From contig JAKBRR010000073.1 of NCBI GenBank assembly GCA_021845325.1, positions 1 through 7,513 of the forward strand: 7,513 nucleotides of DNA, in the 5' to 3' direction. The translations under genes and the position numbers were made by a program. Each line of letters opens with the position of its first letter. The first letter of the stretch is position 1. The DNA is from Thermoplasmata archaeon. GTDB lineage: Archaea; Thermoplasmatota; Thermoplasmata; Thermoplasmatales; Thermoplasmataceae. The notes under the pieces were generated by a model. The model saw nothing but the letters and a program-made list of their open reading frames with translations. It ran no database searches and was not told the DNA's origin. Positions 1 to 5,846 of the stretch are shown here, piece after piece.

Positions 1-63
1 GGTAGCCTGGTATCCTACCAGCTTGGGGTGTTGGTAACCTGAGTTCAAATCTCAGCGGTCCCA
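1..63 (+). tRNA. tRNA-Pro (anticodon GGG), 5' end cut off by the window
   Basis: The cloverleaf can be folded by eye. The anticodon stem CCAGC (18-22) pairs with GTTGG (30-34) around the loop TTGGGGT, which puts the anticodon GGG at 25-27 after the invariant T at 24. The T arm is CTGAG (39-43), loop TTCAAAT, CTCAG (51-55). The acceptor 3' strand is CGGTCCC (56-62) with discriminator A at 63. The D loop contains the GG of TAGCCTGGTA (3-12). About 11 bases of the 5' acceptor and D stem lie before the window. CCA is not encoded (TAA follows), as in many archaeal tRNAs. The gene lies next to an AT-rich accessory block, and tRNA 3' ends are common integration sites. Confidence 0.93.
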
Positions 64-79
64 TAACCAATAGGGGGAT

Positions 80-129
80 ATAGACAAGCCGTTTTTATTT
101 TGACCCTATATAAAGCAATATTTGTCTAT
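80..129. repeat. Inverted repeat beside the tRNA 3' end
   Basis: ATAGACAA at 80-87 is matched by its reverse complement TTGTCTAT at 122-129. A second shorter pair, ATAGGG (70-75) and CCCTAT (104-109), crosses the first. GGATAT also occurs directly repeated at 76-81 and 132-137. The arrangement could reflect recombinase arm sites or chance in AT-rich DNA. No copy of the tRNA 3' end (a true att repeat) was found elsewhere in the window. Confidence 0.3.
92..101 (+). terminator. Oligo-T terminator of the tRNA-Pro gene
   Basis: A T-rich tract (TTTTTATTTT) lies about 28 bases after the tRNA 3' end. Archaeal RNA polymerase commonly terminates at such tracts without needing a hairpin. Confidence 0.5.
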
Positions 130-136
130 TAGGATA

Positions 137-343
137 TTAGTTATCGATTCCTTCTTTTGATTTATACATCGGCATTAGAACTTTAATCAGCTTTGTTTTT
201 CTCCTTAGTCCAATTCCCTTCTTAATCTGATTCCTTGCATAACTTAGGTCTTGTTTCGATATTCCCTTATCCTTAACATCCTTAGGCTTCAATGATAGAA
301 TCAGGTTGTAGAATTCTCTGAAGATTCTCAAACCAAATGGCAT
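137..343 (-). CDS. Short hypothetical protein, possibly a gene fragment
   Basis: This is a 68-residue ORF that I do not recognise. It starts at ATG with AAAAAGGT just upstream, a poorly spaced SD. The protein is strongly basic. Residues about 21-42 (PKDVKDKGISKQDL and on) read like a helix-turn-helix, followed by a Lys/Arg-rich stretch (GLRRKTKLIK). A TAA lies directly before the ATG. In the same frame upstream of that stop, 29 further codons (347-433) with protein-like content (KLSRKFVQHYLTYGIDDHLI) run back to the stop of the restriction-modification gene. The ORF may therefore be the tail of a larger DNA-binding or recombinase gene now broken by stops. It lies between the restriction-modification gene and the tRNA, where an integrase remnant would be expected, but no recombinase catalytic motif is present. 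Confidence 0.35.
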   Translation of the reverse strand: MPFGLRIFREFYNLILSLKPKDVKDKGISKQDLSYARNQIKKGIGLRRKTKLIKVLMPMYKSKEGIDN

Positions 344-433
344 TTACCTTTTTATTAAATGATCATCAATACCATATGTCAAGTAATGTTGTACAAACTT
401 TCTTGACAGCTTAAATTTACGAACTAAAATCGT

Positions 434-3268
434 TCACAGGGAAGCATTTACTATTTCTCGCTCTTGCTTATCTAATCCATACATATCGTATACCAAATTG
501 TCAATTTGCCTATCTATTAAGGCCAGTTCTTGTTCAATTGATATCCTTTTATCAGTGAAATTGGTAGTCTGGAGCTCGTCATTTAAGTTGAGTATCTTGT
601 TAACCAACTCTATCATACTTTCATAATAATGCATATCTAGTTGGCTCCCAAAATCAATCTGCCTGATAGGTATTTCTTTTAAGTAAATTCCCTTGATGTT
701 TATATCAACATATCTACGTTGAAATAGGTAATTTATTAGTTTTGAATTTAAGATTCCCAAAACATATTTTATGTTATATTTTGCATTCTTTGAGTAAATG
801 ATATTTAGTGTATGGTCTGCGTATAATTTTTTAGTATCTAATGTTGCTACTATTCTGCGTTTAAGAGAAAGATTACGTATGCATTGTACGACAATCTTTT
901 CTTCACATTCAAAATTAGTACTCTCCCTTGGCCAGTGTAATGAGTACCAAGGCTGTCTTCCAAGTTTTACTTCTCTTTTTCTCACCAGTTCCCCCTTGAA
1001 AATTTCAAGTCTCTTCTTGATTTTTGGAAAGCTATTTATGTCTGTCTGTTTTGTGACATAAATTACGTAATATTTTGGGTTAGGCTTTACGTATCTCGAA
1101 ACATTATCTCCAAAAAGTACTGGTTTGCACAGTTTGTTTTCTAGTCCTTCTGTGAAAATCTGCTCCTTCGTGACTATATAGGCTTCGTTACTTCCTGTTA
1201 CAAGACCTTGAAAGCAGTTGCTTATTTCACCAAGGGGAATACTATTTTGGTTCATCTTTGTTAAGATTTTATCAGCTTCTTTTGTAAGACGTAATTCAAT
1301 ATTATACAGCGGAGGGCCATAATTAGCTCTTATGTTCACTTTCCCACTTTCTTTAATTGTTGCAATTCCACCCCCATATTTTGGAACATCATAAATCGTA
1401 GTTATTTGATTTAAACGCTGTTTTTTAAGAATCAGAATAAGCGTATCGTTATTTACTCCTTTGAATATCTTTCCACCAAGATTCACGACCTTAGTTATGC
1501 TAGTTGAATTAATGAGAAATTTCCTGATGTTAATAAAACTCAAATTGTTTAGAATGGTGGATGGAATAATCATCCCAAAAATACCACCTTCTTTTAGAAG
1601 CGTGACGCCTTTTTCCGTGAACAATGCATAAGCATCGTATCTTTTCATGTAGGTTTCTGAATAATTTTCTTGGTAGTACTTACGTTCTTTTTCTGGAAGT
1701 TCTTCTATCTTGAGATATGGAGGGTTGCTAATAATAATATCAAATCCCCCTTCTTTCATAACCCCTGAGAATTCCCCTTCCCACTTGAAAGCTTTATCAG
1801 AAATAAAGGGGTCATCAATCAAGCTGTTCCCAACCTTTATGTTATTTTGAAGTATTGGTAGTCTCTGCTTCCTTTCAGATATCTGCAATAATAGGTTCAA
1901 TTGAGCTATTTCTACTGCCTTAGGGTCTAAGTCTACCCCAAATATGTTATTCTTTAGAATTTCTACCTTCTTTGAATAGAATTCCTCGCTGTCTAACGTG
2001 GTTTGGGCAAAATCTGAATTATGCAACCAATAATTCTCCAATTCCTTGTAAGCTCTTATCAAAAAGCTTCCAGAACCACAAGCTGGGTCTAGAATTCTTA
2101 CTTTTTTGATTTCCTCAGGTGTATGTGTCCTAATAAATTCTCCAACGGTATTCTTGATGATGTAATCAACTATGTAAGAGGGTGTATAGTATATTCCCTG
2201 CTCCTTCCTATGTGTCTTTGATTCTTCTAATTTTGCTCTCTTTGGCGTTGACTTGAGGATGTTTCCCAGATACTGTTCATATATGTTTCCCAAAACATCC
2301 GATTCAATGATGGAGAAATCATAGCGATATGAATTGTCCTTTGACTGATTAAGTCCTCCGATTACTTCTTGTAAGGCCTCATTGTCGATGTAGAGATCAT
2401 CGCATAAATGTTGAGCAAAGAGTTTGCTGTTATATTTGTAGTCAAAATCCTTGTATATCCTTGATATTTCCTTTATAAGATGGCCTTTACCTTTTGCAAA
2501 CCATTGCCTAACATTTGACTGCAACTGGTTCTCTTCTAACCCTCTGTCTTCAGCATTTCTTATGAAGATTAAACGATCAAGAATTCTCTGGACTGATTCG
2601 TCCATATCGTCCTGAGTAAGACGCTTATTTTGATTATTCCTAAGGATATCCTTTGAGAGAACTTCTCGAAAATGAATCATATCCTGTAAAAGCTGTTTGT
2701 TTATCGGATTCTTTAGTTGCTTTTTACCAGACTGGGATGCAAAATTATCTAGCTCTTTATTCGTAAATGCAATCTTTGAAAGATACCCAAACCTCTTGTC
2801 AGTTATGAAATCACTAGGGTGTAAGGCAAAAAGGAAATTGTAGCCAATGTTTGGCCCCTTCCAGTCAGCGTTGAAAACCGCAATGGTTTCAAAATTACAC
2901 AATATTGCCCATGAACAGGATTTCATCCATGCGTAGTCTATGGCCTGAAGCACGTAATCACGATTTGTATAGATGTTCTCCTCTCTCAGTGGCTTGGCTT
3001 CAAGGAAGAACTGTGGAATACCATTGATCCTGAATCCATAATCGACACGCTTCTTTGATATTTTTTCCTCAGCACTTACGGAATCGTCGCTCTTTCCTCT
3101 ATTTGAAAAATTCCAACCTAGGGATTCAAAAAGAGGCTGAATAAAATCCTTCTTTGTTGACTCTTCATTATACTTTTTGATTTCACCTGATTTCTTTAAC
3201 TGTTCATATTTGGAAATTAATTCCACAACTCGTTCAAAATCTATTTTGCCTGATGTCTCATTTGCCAT
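434..3268 (-). CDS. Type IIG restriction-modification enzyme (Eco57I family), nuclease and adenine methyltransferase in one chain
   Basis: This protein of 944 residues cuts unmethylated foreign DNA and methylates adenine in its recognition site with S-adenosylmethionine. The start is taken at ATG 3266-3268, 7 bases after AGGAG. A longer reading from TTG at 3281-3283 would begin inside that SD. Residues counted from that TTG show a PD-(D/E)XK nuclease (D81, then LEAK with E95 and K97), a helical linker (about 200-350), methyltransferase motif X near GIYYTPSYIV (363), motif I DPACGSGSFL (399-408), motif IV NPPY (520-523), and a C-terminal target-recognition region (about 680-880, TaqI-like) ending in a helical tail. 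All key residues are present and there is no frameshift, so it should be active. It overlaps the upstream NDT/TIR-like gene by 11 bases, which suggests translational coupling. GC is lower than in the genes at the right end. The recognition sequence cannot be read from the protein. Confidence 0.93.
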   Translation of the reverse strand: MANETSGKIDFERVVELISKYEQLKKSGEIKKYNEESTKKDFIQPLFESLGWNFSNRGKSDDSVSAEEKISKKRVDYGFRINGIPQFFLEAKPLREENIYTNRDYVLQAIDYAWMKSCSWAILCNFETIAVFNADWKGPNIGYNFLFALHPSDFITDKRFGYLSKIAFTNKELDNFASQSGKKQLKNPINKQLLQDMIHFREVLSKDILRNNQNKRLTQDDMDESVQRILDRLIFIRNAEDRGLEENQLQSNVRQWFAKGKGHLIKEISRIYKDFDYKYNSKLFAQHLCDDLYIDNEALQEVIGGLNQSKDNSYRYDFSIIESDVLGNIYEQYLGNILKSTPKRAKLEESKTHRKEQGIYYTPSYIVDYIIKNTVGEFIRTHTPEEIKKVRILDPACGSGSFLIRAYKELENYWLHNSDFAQTTLDSEEFYSKKVEILKNNIFGVDLDPKAVEIAQLNLLLQISERKQRLPILQNNIKVGNSLIDDPFISDKAFKWEGEFSGVMKEGGFDIIISNPPYLKIEELPEKERKYYQENYSETYMKRYDAYALFTEKGVTLLKEGGIFGMIIPSTILNNLSFINIRKFLINSTSITKVVNLGGKIFKGVNNDTLILILKKQRLNQITTIYDVPKYGGGIATIKESGKVNIRANYGPPLYNIELRLTKEADKILTKMNQNSIPLGEISNCFQGLVTGSNEAYIVTKEQIFTEGLENKLCKPVLFGDNVSRYVKPNPKYYVIYVTKQTDINSFPKIKKRLEIFKGELVRKREVKLGRQPWYSLHWPRESTNFECEEKIVVQCIRNLSLKRRIVATLDTKKLYADHTLNIIYSKNAKYNIKYVLGILNSKLINYLFQRRYVDINIKGIYLKEIPIRQIDFGSQLDMHYYESMIELVNKILNLNDELQTTNFTDKRISIEQELALIDRQIDNLVYDMYGLDKQEREIVNASL

Positions 3269-3989
3269 TGGAGATCTCCTCAAGATTATTCTTAAAAATG
3301 GGATAGAATTGGTCTTTTAGCTTGCTAAAATTTGGCTCGTAAGAATATTCAAAAAACCGGATATGTGATATATCAAAGGGAACATCATTTTTGTTTGTAG
3401 TAATTATTAAAACATTCTGCTCAAATCCGTGTGCATATCCGAGTTCATAGAACACGTTTGGATTTTTTCCACTTACATCGGCTACGACTAATAAGGCGTC
3501 TCTTATCGACCCTTGTATTTGTTCAATAACATTCCCGATACTCACATTTTCGTCATCTTTAGAGATTGGATAACCAAGGGATTCTACTACAGGTTTTATG
3601 ACATTATAGTATATTGTCTGAAATTGGTCTTCGAAAGGCATTAAAACAAAAACTTCCCTAGAATCTTTGTTTTTAACTCTTTGTCTTTCTGAAGGTTTGC
3701 TTACAATTTCGAAACCTTCAGAAACCTTTGATAGAGCGAACTCTGGTGCTAACTCCTTTATAAAGTCTGAAAGAAGTTTTCCTTTGTTGATCTCTGTTAG
3801 GTTTTGTTCTGACAAGGTTAGAACCCAGTCATAGACTTCTTGGGCCCTTACTGATGTTATGCTATCATTCGGATGTTTTACTTTATTAAATGTAAAAACA
3901 GCTTTGGCAATCCTATTTATTTCATTTACAGAACTACCATACTTTAAACTATCTCCCAATTTTATCGCAATTAATTTGTAGTTTGTCAT
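3258..3989 (-). CDS. Nucleoside 2-deoxyribosyltransferase/TIR-like domain protein, probable defence effector
   Basis: The protein has 243 residues. The C-terminal domain (about 112-215) opens with VFVLMPFEDQF, continues with VIKPVVESLGY, and carries the signature ADVSGKNPNVFYELGYAH (170-187), then IITT and PFDI. This pattern belongs to the NDT/TIR-like Rossmann fold. Glu182 in YELG matches the catalytic Glu of nucleoside deoxyribosyltransferases and TIR NADases, and Asp171 is also conserved in type. Members of this superfamily cleave N-glycosidic bonds of nucleotides or NAD and serve as effectors in several antiviral systems; the substrate here is unknown. Residues 1-100 form a separate, mainly helical domain (RAQEVYDWVLTLSEQ) of unknown role, perhaps a sensor. 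ATG 3987-3989 follows AAAGGT by 9 bases. The 3' end overlaps the restriction-modification start and contains its SD, so the two form an operon. It could alternatively be a metabolic enzyme, but the N-terminal domain and location argue against that. Confidence 0.8.
   Translation of the reverse strand: MTNYKLIAIKLGDSLKYGSSVNEINRIAKAVFTFNKVKHPNDSITSVRAQEVYDWVLTLSEQNLTEINKGKLLSDFIKELAPEFALSKVSEGFEIVSKPSERQRVKNKDSREVFVLMPFEDQFQTIYYNVIKPVVESLGYPISKDDENVSIGNVIEQIQGSIRDALLVVADVSGKNPNVFYELGYAHGFEQNVLIITTNKNDVPFDISHIRFFEYSYEPNFSKLKDQFYPIFKNNLEEISNGK
3270..3279. promoter_or_regulatory. Perfect 10-base palindrome over the restriction-modification SD
   Basis: GGAGATCTCC reads the same on both strands. 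It covers the AGGAG SD of the restriction-modification gene inside the last codons of the upstream gene. The SD itself is convincing. The palindrome could be an operator or simply a by-product of the SD sequence. Confidence 0.35.
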
Positions 3990-3996
3990 TCAATTC

Positions 3997-4284
3997 TTAC
4001 CTTTGTCTTTCATAGACTTTAATTATATTACTCTCTTTAATCTTCTTTTGGGCATACCACAATGTAGATTTGTAAATCTTTAAAGCATTTCATTTCTCAG
4101 GAGCAATTAATATGTTCTTTTTCTTTAAATCTACAGTATCATTCCTTGAGATTTTAATGACAAATCTATCGAATTCTAACATTTTTGCCTTTCCTAAGCA
4201 TTATCTGCTTAATTCCATGGCATTTTCAAATATTATATTTTCAAGTGTATGCTGTTTGATCTTGAATTCATGTCCAAGGTGAGA
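3997..4284 (-). pseudogene. Decayed reading frame with two in-frame stops, directly upstream of the NDT/TIR-like gene
   Basis: One frame reads 27 codons (4204-4284, including GHEFKIKQHTLENIIFENA), TAA at 4201-4203, 36 codons (4093-4200, including MLEFDRFVIKISRNDTVDL from an ATG at 4180-4182), TGA at 4090-4092, 30 codons (4000-4089, including ALKIYKSTLWYAQKKIKE), then TAA at 3997-3999. The composition is protein-like throughout, and open runs this long in a single frame are unexpected at this AT content. The TGA falls where TGG (Trp) would fit. A purine-rich SD (GGAAAGG) precedes the ATG. It ends 7 bases before the effector ATG, so it may be a former first gene of the operon. I do not recognise the family. 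Short separately translated peptides or chance remain possible. Confidence 0.4.
4017..4030 (-). promoter_or_regulatory. Possible TATA box for the NDT/TIR-like and restriction-modification operon
   Basis: On the minus strand the AT tract TAATATAATTAAAG is centred about 35 bases before the ATG at 3989. That would place transcription start near 4000, giving a very short leader around the AAAGGT SD. A second candidate (AAATATAATATTT, about 4222-4236) lies further upstream, before the decayed frames. Neither is certain in such AT-rich DNA. Confidence 0.35.
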
Positions 4285-4306
4285 TCATTCCTTATTTTTT
4301 CAATTA

Positions 4307-4375
4307 TGGGCCTAACCGACTGCGGTAATGGCATTCAATACCACAACGATGGCAAAAAATCTCATATACCCACTT
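4307..4375 (-). pseudogene. Fragment encoding a Cys-rich, zinc-finger-like peptide
   Basis: Between two stops lie 23 codons including YEIFCHRCGIECHYRSRLGP, with a CxxC followed by further Cys and His. A second frame continues with IIEKIRNDLTLDMNSRSNS, and a third carries an LGHEF...QHT stretch that could supply two His ligands. It may be the front of the same broken gene as the frame at 3997-4284, damaged by frameshifts. There is no convincing start codon. Confidence 0.25.
4354..4359 (-). terminator. T-run after the thioredoxin-like gene
   Basis: Six T residues on the minus strand lie about 35 bases after the stop of the thioredoxin-like gene, with no hairpin visible. This is consistent with archaeal intrinsic termination. 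Confidence 0.35.
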
Positions 4376-4394
4376 TTATTGAATTGCATACCTT

Positions 4395-4997
4395 TCACCC
4401 CAAAGTTTCAATTACGCTGTTGAGGTTTGATCCAAGGCCCTGCCCGCTACCAACAATGTATCCCTGTGAATTCACCAGGTAATATATATCGAGTACTCCG
4501 GCTGGATTGTACTGCTGGGTTACCCACTGAGGAGCCGTTCCAATATACCAGCCAGGCTCATTTGCCCCACCGTATTGGGTTACGAAAGATGGTAGACTCT
4601 CCCCCTGTTGATTGAGATCATTGTAATTTTCTATCTGCAGTAAACGTATCCCATCTGATCTGAAGGTGTTATAATATTGCGAGACAAGAAGCTCGCTTGT
4701 CTCAGCGCACGAGGAGCACCATGTTGTCATTAACCAGACAACTAAGGGCTGACCCTCCAATGACTTGGTTGAGACAGTTCCTCCATTTATCAATGTAACA
4801 TTGAAATCGCTCATGGTTTTTTCTGCATTTTTCGTTACAGTATGGTTTCCATTAATTGCAGATGCCCCATAGTGGATACCTACTACAACCAGTATAGCTA
4901 TTGTCAATGTTATAAGCGCTATTTTCTCCATCTTCTTCCTGGCTTTTAGCTGTCTCTTCCTTAACTGTTCCATCTTTTTCTTGTTGGATTTTGACAT
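4395..4997 (-). CDS. Membrane-anchored thioredoxin-fold (TlpA-like) protein
   Basis: The protein has 200 residues. A very basic N-terminus (residues 1-25, KKKMEQLRKRQLKARKK) precedes one hydrophobic helix (about 26-45, IALITLTIAILVVVG), placing the rest of the chain outside the membrane by the positive-inside rule. The outer domain begins with a TlpA-like strand (FNVTLINGGTVSTKSLEGQPLVVWLM) and carries the redox motif WCSSC (Cys94 and Cys97). A later APQW (155-158) resembles the loop that contains the cis-Pro in thioredoxins, and VLDIYYLVNSQGYIV (168-182) is the usual late strand pair. It probably reduces or exchanges disulfides in exported proteins. It lies 6 bases after the membrane protein gene with SD AGGAGA, so the two are co-transcribed and that protein may be its electron partner. 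There is no signal-peptidase site, so it should stay anchored. Confidence 0.85.
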   Translation of the reverse strand: MSKSNKKKMEQLRKRQLKARKKMEKIALITLTIAILVVVGIHYGASAINGNHTVTKNAEKTMSDFNVTLINGGTVSTKSLEGQPLVVWLMTTWCSSCAETSELLVSQYYNTFRSDGIRLLQIENYNDLNQQGESLPSFVTQYGGANEPGWYIGTAPQWVTQQYNPAGVLDIYYLVNSQGYIVGSGQGLGSNLNSVIETLG

Positions 4998-5003
4998 TCT
5001 CCT

Positions 5004-5567
5004 TTAAACCTCCTGCTTTTGCGATAACACTTTTTCTCCGCTAATGGTATCCAATCTGCAGCAACCGAGATTTGAGGCTATTTTCAAGATTGAATAAGTA
5101 AGCATTACGATGGAAATTATGTAGAATATCGGATAGTCCACGGCAAAAAAATGTTGTATTGCCGGCGAATACCTGAAGAGAAATGGCGAAGATGCACCGA
5201 CAATTCCAATGATCGAAGGTATAATTGGTGTGCAGCAGAAGACGTTAACGATACTGGTCAATGCGGAGGCTGCTCCAGTTCCCTTGTTTATCTTTACGCC
5301 AAACGAATGTGATCTTATGGCAATTGTAATAAGAAGCGAAAAAAGTATGCCCATTGCAAAAGAGAAAACAACCTGCATTGGAGTGATGAATTTTACTGCG
5401 GGCAAAAAGAATGTTCCGAATGGGAGCATTGGGAGTAGAATATAGTATATAATGGTCAGAATGGCAGAAAGTACAACGAATAAAAAAATGTATTTCCCTA
5501 TCAATAGGGTTTCCCGAATTGCTTTTGCAGACATTGAAAAGTTAATTCTGTTTCCGCCATATTGCAT
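5004..5567 (-). CDS. Four-helix membrane protein with a CCTP motif, putative thiol-redox partner
   Basis: The protein has 187 residues. Hydrophobic helices lie at about 24-46, 63-84, 99-128 and 145-165. A Cys pair sits in the third helix within VFCCTPIIPS (Cys111, Cys112, Pro114), and a second Cys pair follows the last helix (GCC, 169-170). I do not recognise the family for certain. The paired cysteines and the adjacent thioredoxin-like gene suggest a job like that of CcdA/DsbD, passing reducing equivalents across the membrane, but the sequence lacks the CcdA pattern of single cysteines in two helices. A metal transporter with Cys ligands (MerT-like) is an alternative. ATG 5565-5567 is preceded by TTGGAG with good spacing. 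Confidence 0.75.
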   Translation of the reverse strand: MQYGGNRINFSMSAKAIRETLLIGKYIFLFVVLSAILTIIYYILLPMLPFGTFFLPAVKFITPMQVVFSFAMGILFSLLITIAIRSHSFGVKINKGTGAASALTSIVNVFCCTPIIPSIIGIVGASSPFLFRYSPAIQHFFAVDYPIFYIISIVMLTYSILKIASNLGCCRLDTISGEKVLSQKQEV

Positions 5568-5846
5568 GGTTTACTCCAAATTAAAATTGATATTTAATAG
5601 AATAAGTAAAAAAAAGTTTAGTTAATACCGTTTGCGCCATAATTTCCCATAGCAATAGTTTTCTGAAACGTCTTTATAATATAACCCTGCCATGGTTCAC
5701 TTTTATTTATCCTAGTTGTATTTTTGCAATTCAAAAATAGAATAACTTGAAACCAGGGACGATGATAGATATGGCTACAAATTCCTTGTGTTTTGCTTCA
5801 TATTATACGCACCACATAATGTGAATTGGAAGCTTCAAATAACACA
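5568..5846. other. 279-base spacer without a convincing gene
   Basis: This AT-rich spacer lies between two minus-strand units. It holds two TATA-like tracts on the minus strand: TTATATTATAAAGA (5671-5684) and CTATTAAATA (5591-5600), the second about 28 bases before the membrane protein ATG. Either could drive that operon. A minus-strand T-rich tract (5732-5747, TTCTATTTTT) may end the FKBP/TrmJ transcript. A 23-codon ORF (5622-5693, minus, beginning MAGLYYKDVSENYCYG) with a weak GTGA upstream is the only possible small gene, and I do not trust it. Confidence 0.4.

Noticed and set aside
798..1061. Plus-strand ORF of 87 codons
   Set aside because: It lies wholly inside the restriction-modification gene on the other strand, has no recognisable motif and no SD.
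3990..4013. Seven-codon leader peptide (MKDKGKN) whose TGA directly precedes the effector ATG
   Set aside because: It has no SD of its own and overlaps the effector's SD; short ORFs like this are common by chance.
4320..4394. Short hydrophobic ORF (MQFNKSGYMRFF and on, 25 codons) after AAAGGT downstream of the thioredoxin-like gene
   Set aside because: It is too short to support as a gene, and the T-run terminator of the preceding gene falls inside it.
4249..4482. Plus-strand ORF of 77 codons spanning the decayed region and the end of the thioredoxin-like gene
   Set aside because: About half of it is antisense to the thioredoxin-like gene, and its content shows no family pattern.
5761..5823. 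Plus-strand mini-ORF starting ATGATAGATATG in the spacer
   Set aside because: Twenty codons, no SD, no recognisable content.
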